From assembly GCA_026874595.1 (NCBI GenBank), contig CM049321.1, forward strand, positions 50,637,297 through 50,701,296: a DNA stretch of 64,000 bases. The letters run 5' to 3'. Position 1 is the first letter of the stretch, and each line of letters opens with the position of its first letter. Under the pieces are notes generated by a model. That model was not told the origin of the DNA, ran no database searches, and saw only the letters and a list, made by a program, of their open reading frames with translations. The stretch comes from Sipunculus nudus (Eukaryota; Annelida; Sipuncula; Golfingiida; Sipunculidae). This document shows positions 23,540 to 35,909 of this stretch, piece after piece. The translations under genes were made by a program, and so were the position numbers.

Positions 23540-24182
23540 TGTTAACAAATAACCCCAACACTACAATACACTAAACCAATACAATTACACAGTATAACAA
23601 CAGTATAACAACAAATCAATACAAATATATAAATAAAGTGTAGAGTACCTGGATACCACCACTGTAACAGCGACAAAACCTTTAATATGTATAAGCCGGA
23701 TGAACAGTTCACATAAATCCCCTTAGAGAATAATAGTCCAGTTCACTCACAAAATCAATCCATTGTAATCCCACAGTGAACTTCTTGTTATAATCCCGAA
23801 AGCAAACTGAAGACTATATAAGATTCATCACAAATTTAGAAGAAAATCTATAACTGCCGCACTTATCGGAAAAGGTCCACAACTGACTTACACGCTACTG
23901 TGTCCGCTGGAATATTTATCTCCTCTCTCTTTTCTCTAAAACACAGCCCCCGATTTATAACTTCTCACCCCAAGCCGAGAACTTTCGAATTCCCGAACAA
24001 TCCAAAGAACCTAACATGATACACAGTAAAAAAACATCTAGAACAACGCCCACCGTGTTTCTACACACCAGAGTCCACACGTGAGATAGCCCTAGACTAG
24101 CTTGACCGCTGTGTTTACACGTGGGCCGCACGCGTGGGCCTGGCTATGCCGGCATAGCAACGGCAAGTGCTAGCGTTGCACA
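23540..24182 (-). mobile_element. Candidate solo LTR
   Basis: On the minus strand the segment runs from 'tgtgcaacgctagcacttgc' to 'ttatttgttaaca', so TGT...ACA termini are possible. Inside are a TATA-like 'gttataaatcggggg' near the middle and an 'attaaagg' polyadenylation-like word further on. The base composition is more GC-rich than the flanks near its start. It contains the 16-bp palindrome 'gctatgccggcatagc' (24143-24158). No internal retroviral genes, second LTR or clear target duplication were seen, so the call rests on layout only. Confidence 0.35.
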
Positions 24183-24189
24183 TACACAT

Positions 24190-25865
24190 GCAAGACTACC
24201 AATACAATAACAGAGACACCTGTAACAAGGTCCAAATATTGAAATGAATGAATGAGATTGAAAGCAATTGATACACTGTCCTTGTAAATTCTATGTGACC
24301 GAGCATTTATGTTTAGAGACCTGAAACGGTTGGACGTGTTGTGAACAAGCAGGGAGCTGAACCGGGAAATATTCTGCATATAAGGCAAGTGGGAGATTAA
24401 GGCAGGTGTCATATAATAAAAGATACCAGTGGCTGTGTTTTGCGGAAGTCACCGTATTTTTTCGCTAAAACCAAATTTGTAATGTACAAAATAACTCTCA
24501 TAATGTTGAAGTTTCTACACTTTTGTTCCATATATTTTATTGTTTGTATTATATGCATAGTGTATACAGAAGAGTGGTCCTATGCATAGTCTCATTCAAA
24601 TGAGGGCTCCTATTTAGGAAGTTTTCCTTTGCGTCAATGTTAAGGAAAAATACCATCTGCAAAGCTATACATTACTTCCCGACTACTGATGTGAAAAGGA
24701 TTGATGCGGAAACAAATTTACAGTGAACTGTTGTCACATTACAAAAAATAAAACATGGCAACCACAAACGGTGGCTTTATGTGTTTACGTCTTAACGTCT
24801 TTTATGTGTTATTTATTGTAGGAAAGAACGGATGTAAACGGCTAAACTTAGTCTAACACTAATATGAAACGGCTTACTTTACACGAGAATAAGCCATACT
24901 GGATACAGTTATTATTAAACCGAAGTGTGAATATATCTTTTTGTAACATTTAATCACGGGTATAGACAGATATAGACAGCTGAGTAAGTATTTGGCTTTA
25001 TTATGTCATCAACCCCAAGGTACAATTTATGAAAGTCTAAAATTATTGGTCTATATTGAAGAAAATAAGAAAATAAATAAATCGAGATAATCTGAAAACC
25101 TTTCTGCATGAGGGTTGTCAATTTGTAGGCGCACGTCAATCCATTGTCAAATGGATATGGTGTTTTCTCCTCTGGCAGCTCTAACTATACATATGTTTAT
25201 TACTATTTCAAGGAGACTGGATGTAGCCTACGGGCGTTCATTTTACATACAATCTTCTATCAACAAACACAGAACTAAAAACATGGCAAGATAAAGAAAA
25301 AAACACATTAATCAGAAATAATGTAAAATGCACCTGGTCCTTTGGCATTTTACGTAGTAAATTTTACGTCACATATTTTTATATTCATTAAATCAAAGAC
25401 AAACCTATAATTAAATGAGTACAGTTGCAACCGTCGTTATTTTGTATCACTGTGTCTTAATAATACTCCACAAACATGTAAAAGCGACCTCTCAAAACAA
25501 CCTGGCAAAAGGGAAGACTTAATGACCAAACGGAACACCTTTGCAGGAAGGCATACATGGTAATCACCCCTTCACCAAGGAGTACTCGGATCTTGGATCA
25601 CTCTACAGATTAACGATATAAATTTCTAGTTAATACAGGTTTTAGTCTACAGGACTACACCAGGTAAAGCTGTATATTTTCTCCACAAAATGAAAAAAAT
25701 ATTCGACATAGCCGAAAACTAGATATTCGTCGGGATACTCTATGCAGCAACGCAGGTGTCGTCACTAACAAGTATAAAAATACTCGTCCTTCATTCAGCC
25801 GACAGACTAAGGTTCATTGCCCCTCACAGTGTCCATTATTATGACCTCGCTCGAAAAGCAGTGCT
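24190..25865. other. Non-coding stretch, no gene seen
   Basis: AT-rich sequence without recognisable exons or repeats. Confidence 0.4.
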
Positions 25866-25869
25866 TTAT

Positions 25870-26660
25870 AGTGAACACCGTGTCAGTCGGTCCGTCAGTC
25901 CGTCCGTCCTTCCGTCCTTTCGTCCGTCAGTCGGCGACGCTTTCTAACGCACGCGATATCTCAACAAGAACATGCTTGATTCTTTTTCAGCAAATTCACA
26001 GGGATTATTTGGGATTTTAATGGCCCCATAGCTATTGATCTAGACCTTATGGAATTCAAATATGGCCACCAGAAAAGAACATGCTTGATCGTTCTCAAAT
26101 CAACAAGGATGATTGGAAGCTATGATGGATCAAGATCTATCCAATCACAGACTTGTTGGAATTCTAATATGGCCGCCAAAGCAAGAATGATTTTCTTTCC
26201 AACGCCATGTCTCAACAAGAACATGTTTGATATTACTGATATTTACGGGGATGATTGACTAGGAGAGCCACATTTTAATCGAATTCCAGACCTGTCGGAA
26301 TTCCAATATTGCCACTAGAGCTCAACCAGTGATTTTTTTTTCGCGCGCGATATCTTGAAAAAAAAAGCCATGCTTGATCTTTCTGTAACTCACAGGGATG
26401 ATTGGTGACTCTCTGTCCCTGTCAAATTACAGACCATCAAAATATCTATTATGGCCGTCAGACCAAAAGAGATTTTCTTTCGCTCACATTTTCAGAATAA
26501 CTTTGATCTTTGTCATATATACAGGGAGGATTGGAGATTATGAGGACTCCATCCCTATCTAATCGCAGACTCATCCAAAATAAAATATGGCCTCCAGCGT
26601 ATAATAGGTGATTTTGTATTGAACACATTATTTCAAAAATATCTTCTTTATTATGATTCA
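25870..26660 (+). repeat. Degenerate tandem array, unit ~110-140 bp
   Basis: It opens with a 'cgtccgtcc'-rich leader (25880-25935). Diverged units then repeat 'atatctcaacaagaacatgc', 'ttgatcttt', 'cacagggatgattgg', 'tctaatcacagac' and 'gaattc.aatatggccgcca'. The 'tatggcc' landmark falls at about 26061, 26169, 26308, 26450 and 26586, giving spacings of roughly 108 to 142 bp. The left breakpoint of the 7.5-kb duplication (26176) lies inside one unit, so the second copy carries only the right-hand part of this array (33730-34215). Confidence 0.75.
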
Positions 26661-28347
26661 AACCAGTAGGATTTTTGTTTCCTCATGCATATGTTCTTGT
26701 TTGTTATATGTTTAAAGTGTAAACTAATTTTTTTACCCATATGTAAACTTGTCCAGCACTACCAGAAACGCGGGGCCCACTGAGGCCCCTTGTCCGACCA
26801 CGTCTATTTATATCTATATACCATGCCTGAGCACAGTTATCTTAGTCTATTTTATTCTTGATGAGCAGACATTAGTAACTGAGTTCCGTCTACAAACACG
26901 TATATATTATGACATTCATGTAGAGTTTCTGCCTTAATTTCATAAAAAAAATAAATTTCTTTTTCGTTCTTTGTGAATGTCTATTTAAATAATCTGTTTA
27001 ATTGTTCTATAAAGTGTGAAGGAAAATCACAATCAACAGGCAACTCTCGCCGGTTATCATGCCAGGAATTCAATTCTCCCGCAGGCATCAGAAAAATCTA
27101 TTCACATATATTTGCATATGCTTATATTTCTTCCATACCATGAACTCTTATCACGGACTATAGGATGCATACAACTGAATAGACATACAGATAACATAAC
27201 CAGACTTTATATTAGTACTGCAAAATCATATCTAGCTACAAAGGTACCATTAAGGCTTATAGGCTAAGAGGATACAGCCGTCGCAAATGACAAACAGAAG
27301 AACAAAAGAACAGAATCAAAACTCCATTGAAACTGGATTGTAACACGCGGTTGTGAACTGTGCACTGAAATGTTTACACAGTACTTAATGCAAACGTAAA
27401 GGAATAGTGGATCACACTCCTAAAATAAAAAAAAAGAACGACCTAGATTCTGATTTTATATTTTCAAAAGATTAAACCAATGATTCCAAAAACACAAAAT
27501 GATTTATACGAAACCTAATTTGACATAACACACATTTTATTTTGTTTTCCATCGAAATCAAGCTCCCTAGTCACCGCTACAGCAGGAAAATGACTAAAAT
27601 TTCTTCAATACTCTAATTTATTATACGTAAAAAAGATTCGACAAATTGCAGTTCTTTAATAGATTTCTTCTAATATCAGCATGCGGAAAGAAATCAAGAT
27701 AAATCATTATCAGAAACATACAATTTATCTTTTTTGTTTGACCAGCTGTTCCCAATAGCTATATCTGATGATCGGAACCAAGGTCTCCTGTCAAAAGCTG
27801 ACGCATTACATATTCAAAAGAATATGGGATAAGAAATCAAATATATATTTCAGGTCCTACGCGCATGGTTCTCACCAGAACATGTCCAACAAAACCAAAA
27901 CAAACCGGAAACGTCTCAGAGGAGATCAATGTTGTCTGGAATTCACTGAACGATTGTCATGGGATCTGGCTCCTATCTGTCTCCCTGAGAAGTTAAACCG
28001 CGGTCATCACGTTTATCTAATCTAGAACGGAAAAAGAGATTCCCTCTGGAAATCACCGTAGATAATGTGTCAAGAAAGGTTTTTGATTATTCCATATGAA
28101 AGAACGAATGATGGAAAAGCACATTTTCCCTATCTGTCGTGTTTCTGTCTGCCCCTGCTTCCGTCTTTGCCAATTTTCCATCTCTCGTTTTATTACTCCC
28201 TCTCTCTCTCTCGCTCTCGCTCTCAGTCACTTCCCCTTTTATTTCTTCTTTTTTCTCTGTTTCTCTCCCGTTCTGTCTCTCTCCCTGATCCCCTATTTAA
28301 TTTTACTTCTGCTTCTGTTCCTCTTTTATCTCTGTCTGTCTATCTGA

Positions 28348-28356
<9 letters not shown>

Positions 28357-28398
<42 letters not shown>
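28357..28398 (+). repeat. (CT)n microsatellite, copy 1
   Basis: A CTGT/CT tract closing a long pyrimidine-rich stretch (about 28190-28398). It is 6 bp shorter than its counterpart in copy 2. Ser/Leu-rich open frames over it are artefacts. Confidence 0.9.
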
Positions 28399-28400
<2 letters not shown>

Positions 28401-29789
28401 AATTTTCCTTTAATATGAGCTAATAAATTAATCACATATTCCTGCGTTTATTCAATTTCCCCAAAGGCTTTGGCTTCGGGAAGGTTGGACTCAAGCAGGT
28501 ATACTAGGCACTAGGAGGTGACCTGTACCAATTCAACTAAAAAAGAAAGGACACGAATGGAAGCAAGGAACAAATGTAAATGCATCATCCGTTTAACTGC
28601 TCACGTCATGAACATACTATAAGAGAGGGTGTATTTCCATTTGGCATTGGTCAATCGGTCTAATAGATCGGATCAATATAATAAATACAATTCTCTTGTG
28701 TATTTGTGTGTGTGATTTTGTGACAATTCGAATGTTAAGACTGTATAAAAACGGAGAGGGTAACGTTGGTCATAATTATTAATTATTTCTGGTATTTAAT
28801 TGAGCAACCTTTTGTTTATAATATATATCTGCAAACAAAAGGCGGTTGACGCTCTACTGTAAAGAAGATAACATTATAGTGTAATCAACTTTATATTGTA
28901 TTTATCTTAATTAGCCTTTCAGCCACGAAATCCATCAACAAATTGCTATTAAAGTAATGAATTCTCTCAAATAATGAAGTAATGAAATGTGTCTATCGTG
29001 GAGTAATTAACCATGTATTAAGTTAAAATGATAGGGTGCTTTTTCCGTCCTCTGGCATCAAATGTCAAGCAAATTCTAAATTATAATATAACATTATCAA
29101 TATTTTTTAATCCTCGATAGTAAATTTTCCCTGATGTTGATTATTTCTCCACAATTTCACTCGTATGTTAAACTTTACGCCAGCAGCGCTTTAGAAAACA
29201 AACACTGTGTGAATCCAATAATGCAAATGAGGTCTTAGCAAGTTCTATTCCAAGACAAGATACAATAAATATTAACAGTTTCCTGATTTGCCACTTGCAG
29301 CAGTTTTTATTATTATTATTATTATTATATTAAACTAGGCCTACAGGCCTAATGCAAATCTTTGCAATGGGACACACATCAGGAATATTGCTTCCATGCT
29401 GGACCGTTACTTTTCAAGTACATGTTTGACATGTATATGTACAATGCAAGCACTGAACATTTTGAACCAAAGTGCATATACCAATTACACAAACGTGACT
29501 GCTTAAATATTTGCATAGGCGTACACAACACAAAAATGAATATAGATGGCACAACCAACATGTGTAAGAGAAAGCCATTTAAGGTGTAAGAATATAAACA
29601 ATTTCAGGCTTCAAACCACTATCTGGCTATGTGCACAGATGCATGAAACAACAAGATACAGGTAGTTGAAAGCGACTATGTGTATCCGCTGAAATCAGAG
29701 TAGTACAGGTGAATTGAGGCATCGATTGAGTGGTAAGGGGAAATAGAGTGAGATGGATGTCTGCCACGTAAACATGATTTTAAATTGCA

Positions 29790-30200
29790 CCAACAGTGGC
29801 CAATCCTGCAAATCACTGCTGAAAAAAGGGCATTAATTTATACTTCAAAAAGGAAAGGTAAGTGGCGCCAACTGTCTGATTTACGAGAAAAATTTCCAAG
29901 ATGTATGAACATACCAAATTTCCGACCAATACCTTGACCCTCTCCTTAGATATAGGCAATTTTCACCCAAACCACATTTGCGAATGTACGCAACAGGAAA
30001 ACGATTGCAGATGATGCCACCAGTCTTGAGTACAGGAGGATGGAATCCAAGGTCAATTGATATGCACAATTTACTGCAAATCACTCCTGAGAAAATGGCA
30101 TTTATTTATTTTTACAAAAAAAAGGTAAATGGCACCACCTGTCTGGTTTACGGTCAAACGTTCCGAGATGGATGAACATGCCAATTTTCAGAAATTTGAA
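29790..30200 (+). repeat. Internal diverged tandem repeat, period ~267 bp (copy 1)
   Basis: Two related blocks: 'caaatcactgctgaaaaaag' to 'ggtaagtggcgccaactgtc' and on to 'gatgtatgaacataccaaat' (about 29808-29925), and 'caaatcactcctgagaaaat' to 'ggtaaatggcaccacctgtc' and 'gatggatgaacatgccaatt' (about 30077-30190). The divergence is far greater than between the 7.5-kb copies, so this repetition is older. The equivalent in copy 2 is about 37349-37759. Confidence 0.65.
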
Positions 30201-30279
30201 ATTGTAAGGTCCATACTTGAAATAACTTTAAATTAAACAGACTTGCACTGACTTGTTTAAAATATTACAATGAACTTAC

Positions 30280-30462
30280 CATGAAAACACCACATCAAGC
30301 TGTTATAGGAGTCAGACTGCAGCAGATAGGCTTCTTTCAATCCTGGCACGGTGTCATAGTTATTTATAAAGCTGACAGAATCTTGGCTAGTGACCAACAT
30401 CCAGGCACTGGCAAATCTTGGCAATCTGCCAATGGTAAACCATCTGTACACAAAAGTGGTCC
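30280..30462 (-). CDS. Candidate 183-nt internal exon, unrecognised (copy 1)
   Basis: Unrecognised. On the minus strand an acceptor-like 'ttatttcaagtag' is followed by an open frame and then a strong donor, 'catg|gtaagtt'. The segment is 183 nt with phase-1 introns at both ends. It reads TTFVYRWFTIGRLPRFASAW, then a stretch to SLMWCFHG with a single Cys; no domain was identified. Its only difference from the copy at 37839-38021 is TCT versus TCC in a Ser codon of this frame. The same base would be an Arg-to-Gly change in the plus-strand open frame. That weakly favours the minus frame as coding. No neighbouring exon could be joined with confidence, so it may be a chance open frame. Confidence 0.3.
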
Positions 30463-30780
30463 CTACTTGAAATAACTAAACACAAAATGCTTTTCAGCTG
30501 ACTTTTTATAAAAAAAAAGAAATTATGAATATATGAAACATATTACAAATGCATACTGAATGCAAAATTATAATAAAGATACATCTCACTGATGGCAAAT
30601 ACTTGAATTATAAGTTGTTGAGTATGGATACCAATTATTTATAATCCATGTACAGCCGTCTTACATAGCCACAGAGAGATAATCATTGCCTGTTATGGTG
30701 ACAAATTTAAATCATTTCAGATAATACTCATGTGACCAGCATTGGCATAAAAAAGATGATTAAGTTCAACTTCCTGTAAC

Positions 30781-30970
30781 TCGGCCAAAAATCACCAAAA
30801 CTGCAACCATTCGAACAAACTTGAGATTTTTTTTTCTGGAATTATGTCTATGAAATATTGGACAATTTGGCTGGACAGTTTCGGGGAATAAGATTTTTAA
30901 CGTACGGACGACTGGGGACGGCAAACAAACGACGCTGCTCTATCGAATAAGCTCACAGGTTTGCTAAAAG
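30781..30970 (+). repeat. Candidate dispersed repeat 3' segment (copy 1)
   Basis: The stretch from 'aactcggccaaaaatcacca' through 'cgtacggacgactggggacg' and 'gaataagctcacaggt' has the style of a dispersed repeat seen in molluscan DNA, based on memory of such families only. It occurs again at about 38527-38716 as part of the 7.5-kb duplication, with two single-base differences. No independent copy was found in the window. Confidence 0.3.
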
Positions 30971-32242
30971 AACAGTGAATTACCTGTGCGAAAATATAGC
31001 TAAAACATTTGCTTGTTCTGTTTTTCGGAATCATGTATTTCCTTGTTCCCTAATGGGCGTGCTTACATGCAAAAAAATTAAATGAACACCTAATATTAAC
31101 TTATTGTTTAAATTGGCTTTAACAAATTAATAAGACTCAAGCAGTGATAATTATTTCACATATTCTTCATGGAATTTCCGTTTAATTATTGTATAATTTC
31201 TTTACAGACGTATGAATGTTTTTTTCTGCAATAATAGTAACCCACCTAGTGACAAATCAGAGTTTTTCCTATTTGTGATACAATGAGCTCACACTACAAT
31301 CAGTTTCCAATTCCATATAGGAAACATCACACTGACAACTGTTTTTTTCTAAATAAAAAACATTTTTAATTGAATCATTGTAAAATATGCAAAGGCGTTA
31401 TCAGAAAAAGATTTGCATTTCATGCACATACACATATATTTTGTATAATATGTGAGTCATGGTAATTAACGGCAATTTCTAATGGTATGAAATTCTATCA
31501 TCATTGTCACCATCATACTTTCCTTTGACTTGTTTAATATCAAAACAAATACCTGAAAAATGCCACTGTCAGACACATATCCAACATGGAGCATATTACC
31601 AATTAAAAAACATTGTAAATAACACATTCAAAGGTGCCTGTCGAGTGAGATAAGAATAGTTAATTCAATTTATTGATTGTGAGTGCCAAATAAACATATT
31701 TTTTTTTCTATTCAACATTTAAAACAATTTATAAAATACCACCTGGTGCTTTAAAGAAATGTATGTTATACCAAAATGGTGATGTCATAACATTTTTAAA
31801 AAAAACCTTGCCTAATAAAGGGATTTAAGAGCAGAAACCACACTTATTTTGTAAATCAGGGGTGTGTATTTTTTACCTTTTTAAAGTCGGCCTTTCTTCC
31901 ATAAAATTTCATATAATCAGGAGCCAAAATGATAATGACAAAATCTGGTTGGTAAATATGTAGAAACACACCATAATAGGTTTTTATTTTTTTAAATCAT
32001 TTGTTTCTTTCAAGGAATGTCCGGGCGGTCGGATCTCAAAATCAAAAATTTCTGCTGGTAATAAAAATAAAAATGTTTAATGCACCTGGGGTAAAATTGA
32101 TGGGTTAAGAAAAAAACCCGAGACGCTTGTGTCTCATAAAGATGTTACAGGTGATTTAGAAATGCAGATAAGTCGTTAGCAGTCGCGCGAGATAGTTTAT
32201 ATTGCTCTTATCAATCAAAGAAAGTCTCCTTTGCGGACATTT

Positions 32243-32644
32243 TTACAGACATGATAATGTATAAAACTTTTCTAGGGTTTGCTTATTCCTTTCAGTAATC
32301 TCTACGGATGCATTAAAATGATTTAAACAGTCCCAACACATGCCCATCCACCTAGACATTTCTACAGAGCTAAAAACAAACGGTCGTCTATGTAAGAAGT
32401 CGTTTTGTCTGTAGTAGATGAATTTACCAATGCCATTTGGGTCCTGTTTGTCTTCCAAGGCAGCTGCAAAGCAAAAGAAGCATTTATTGATGCTTTCACG
32501 TAAAAAAGGAAGCTTCAGTGTTAACAATAAATCAAATGATAGGACTTTTTCCATGATGAAGTAAGCTTGAAGGCATTTTAAAGAAGACTGTATGCAATCT
32601 TGCTTAACAAACCCTATCATAAGTTTTAATGTCTTATACGCCAT
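32243..32644 (-). CDS. Unrecognised 133-codon open frame (copy 1)
   Basis: The longest non-repetitive open frame inside the duplicated unit, identical in copy 2. The C-terminal half (from ALEDKQDPNGIGKFIYYRQN to the TAA) has a composition like real protein. It is preceded by a good acceptor-like tract, 'cttttgctttgcag', so the true exon may be only about 32243-32470. A GT within 'ctgtaaaaatg' at the stop could be a donor. I see no signal peptide, membrane segment or known motif. It may be a terminal exon or a chance open frame. Confidence 0.25.
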   Translation of the reverse strand: MAYKTLKLMIGFVKQDCIQSSLKCLQAYFIMEKVLSFDLLLTLKLPFLRESINKCFFCFAAALEDKQDPNGIGKFIYYRQNDFLHRRPFVFSSVEMSRWMGMCWDCLNHFNASVEITERNKQTLEKFYTLSCL

Positions 32645-35600
32645 GATATATTTGATATGTTCGCGATATCAGTAAACATTTACTCCAATATATGACCCTT
32701 ACGTGTGTCTGCTTGTCTCTCTGGCTAGCTATGTGTCTTTCTGCCGCATGTGCCTTTATCGTTGTGTATATTGCTCTGAGCTAAGTTGTTAATGTTAAAA
32801 TGTTTTACTTAGATGGAATACATGTTTATATACAGGAATAATTTCTTAGTGTAAACATTTTATTTGAAAATCGTGTAATTTATGATAAGGGCATGCATTC
32901 CTACAAAATAAATATCAAAATGTTTATAGAATTGCAAAATCATGTTCAAAAATTATTATTGAATTGGGAAATTAAAGATGAGATGAACTATGCAACTGAT
33001 ATTTGTATAAGAGCTCCGAGGGATAACCTTCAGTCTATAAAGGTCAGATAGGTGATTGCGCCACTTTAAGATAGACAAGATGAGTGTCATAACGAGTGTA
33101 TCATCACATGTACACATGACATGTCTTGTATTAAAAAAATGGCATTTTTTATATGTGAATTAATATTTAAAATATTCGAATTAGAATTGAGAACTAGAAT
33201 TGACCACAAGTCTGGCCATAAGAAATGACAATATATGGTAGTAGTGTACACATGCACGATGAACAAGCTAAGATGTCTTATTATCAAATAACATATTATA
33301 AACAGAGATTCACATACACCCAGCCAAACCCCAAGCATTAAAAATATATATTTTCTTTCTTTTATACCCCAAAACCCATGAGGAAGTGATATTAAGTCAG
33401 CTCTCAACTTCCCATGGGTAATCCTGAATCTGCACTCAACTAGTACCTCAGAAACCTTCAAGTTAAAAATGACACATGCCTATATTATGTAACGGTTTAA
33501 AAAATATACTAATATACAAACTAACACCTATATATGCACACAAGAATTCATATTTTAAAATTTATTTATTTAACTTAATTGGTTGAAGAGTTTGTATCCG
33601 AGGTTCCATGGGACGCTGATAAAACAGTGATGGTATAATGATTTAGATTTCAAACAAAACTAGTGACTGATATACCGTCAAGATTTAATGTAATGAAAAA
33701 AAAAAATAATTGACATTTTAATATAAACACCAAAGCAAGAATGATTTTCTTTCCAACGCCATGTCTCAACAAGAACATGTTTGATATTACTGATATTTAC
33801 GGGGATGATTGACTAGGAGAGCCACATTTTAATCGAATTCCAGACCTGTCGGAATTCCAATATTGCCACTAGAGCTCAACCAGTGATTTTTTTTTCGCGC
33901 GCGATATCTTGAAAAAAAAAACATGCTTGATCTTTCTGTAACTCACAGGGATGATTGGTGACTCTCTGTCCCTGTCAAATTACAGACCATCAAAATATCT
34001 ATTATGGCCGTCAGACCAAAAGAGATTTTCTTTCGCTCACATTTTCAGAATAACTTTGATCTTTGTCATATATACAGGGAGGATTGGAGATTATGAGGAC
34101 TCCATCCCTATCTAATCGCAGACTCATCCAAAATAAAATATGGCCTCCAGCGTATAATAGGTGATTTTGTATTGAACACATTATTTCAAAAATATCTTCT
34201 TTATTATGATTCAAACCAGTAGGATTTTTGTTTCCTCATGCATATGTTCTTGTTTGTTATATGTTTAAAGTGTAAACTAATTTTTTTACCCATATGTAAA
34301 CTTGTCCAGCACTACCAGAAACGCGGGGCCCACTGAGGCCCCTTGTCCGACCACGTCTATTTATATCTATATACCATGCCTGAGCACAGTTATCTTAGTC
34401 TATTTTATTCTTGATGAGCAGACATTAGTAACTGAGTTCCGTCTACAAACACGTATATATTATGACATTCATGTAGAGTTTCTGCCTTAATTTCATAAAA
34501 AAAATAAATTTCTTTTTCGTTCTTTGTGAATGTCTATTTAAATAATCTGTTTAATTGTTCTATAAAGTGTGAAGGAAAATCACAATCAACAGGCAACTCT
34601 CGCCGGTTATCATGCCAGGAATTCAATTCTCCCGCAGGCATCAGAAAAATCTATTCACATATATTTGCATATGCTTATATTTCTTCCATACCATGAACTC
34701 TTATCACGGACTATAGGATGCATACAACTGAATAGACATACAGATAACATAACCAGACTTTATATTAGTACTGCAAAATCATATCTAGCTACAAAGGTAC
34801 CATTAAGGCTTATAGGCTAAGAGGATACAGCCGTCGCAAATGACAAACAGAAGAACAAAAGAACAGAATCAAAACTCCATTGAAACTGGATTGTAACACG
34901 CGGTTGTGAACTGTGCACTGAAATGTTTACACAGTACTTAATGCAAACGTAAAGGAATAGTGGATCACACTCCTAAAATAAAAAAAAAGAACGACCTAGA
35001 TTCTGATTTTATATTTTCAAAAGATTAAACCAATGATTCCAAAAACACAAAATGATTTATACGAAACCTAATTTGACATAACACACATTTTATTTTGTTT
35101 TCCATCGAAATCAAGCTCCCTAGTCACCGCTACAGCAGGAAAATGACTAAAATTTCTTCAATACTCTAATTTATTATACGTAAAAAAGATTCGACAAATT
35201 GCAGTTCTTTAATAGATTTCTTCTAATATCAGCATGCGGAAAGAAATCAAGATAAATCATTATCAGAAACATACAATTTATCTTTTTTGTTTGACCAGCT
35301 GTTCCCAATAGCTATATCTGATGATCGGAACCAAGGTCTCCTGTCAAAAGCTGACGCATTACATATTCAAAAGAATATGGGATAAGAAATCAAATATATA
35401 TTTCAGGTCCTACGCGCATGGTTCTCACCAGAACATGTCCAACAAAACCAAAACAAACCGGAAACGTCTCAGAGGATATCAATGTTGTCTGGAATTCACT
35501 GAACGATTGTCATGGGATCTGGCTCCTATCTGTCTCCCTGAGAAGTTAAACCGGGGTCATCACGTTTATCTAATCTAGAACGGAAAAAGAGATTCCCTCT

Positions 35601-35900
35601 GGAAATCACCGTAGATAATGTGTCAAGAAAGGTTTTTGATTATTCCATATGAAAGAACGAATGATGGAAAAGCACATTTTCCCTATCTGTCGTGTTTCTG
35701 TCTGCCCCTGCTTCCGTCTTTGCCAATTTTCCATCTCTCGTTTTATTACTCCCTCTCTCTCTCTCGCTCTCGCTCTCAGTCACTTCCCCTTTTATTTCTT
35801 CTTTTTTCTCTGTTTCTCTCCCGTTCTGTCTCTCTCCCTGATCCCCTATTTAATTTTACTTCTGCTTCTGTTCCTCTTTTATCTCTGTCTGTCTATCTGA

Positions 35901-35909
<9 letters not shown>

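Larger units (their letters stand above)
26176..33729 (+). repeat. 7.55-kb tandem duplication, copy 1
   Basis: Everything from 'ccaaagcaagaatgattttc' at 26176 to 33729 is repeated head-to-tail from 33730. The offset is 7553-7554 bp on the left, 7559 after the CT tract and 7746 after a 187-bp segment present only in copy 2. I saw about nine single-base differences by reading the copies against each other, plus length changes in the CT tract and A runs. The content is mostly non-coding, with two exon-like open frames on the minus strand, given separately. Such low divergence means a very recent event or an assembly artefact. Confidence 0.95.

Noticed and set aside
25880-26660. CRISPR-like or regulatory direct-repeat array
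   Set aside because: Units are long, diverged and unevenly spaced, with no constant repeat and unique spacers. The setting is clearly eukaryotic.
28065-28418. Ser/Leu-rich ~117-codon frames (also at 35618-35977)
   Set aside because: They are a translation of a CT-rich tract. The two copies differ in length by CT units, as expected of a microsatellite.
33087-33461. 124-codon minus-strand frame in the duplication (also 40833-41207)
   Set aside because: AT-driven, hydrophobic, no splice-bounded core and no recognisable motif. Identity between copies is explained by the recent duplication.
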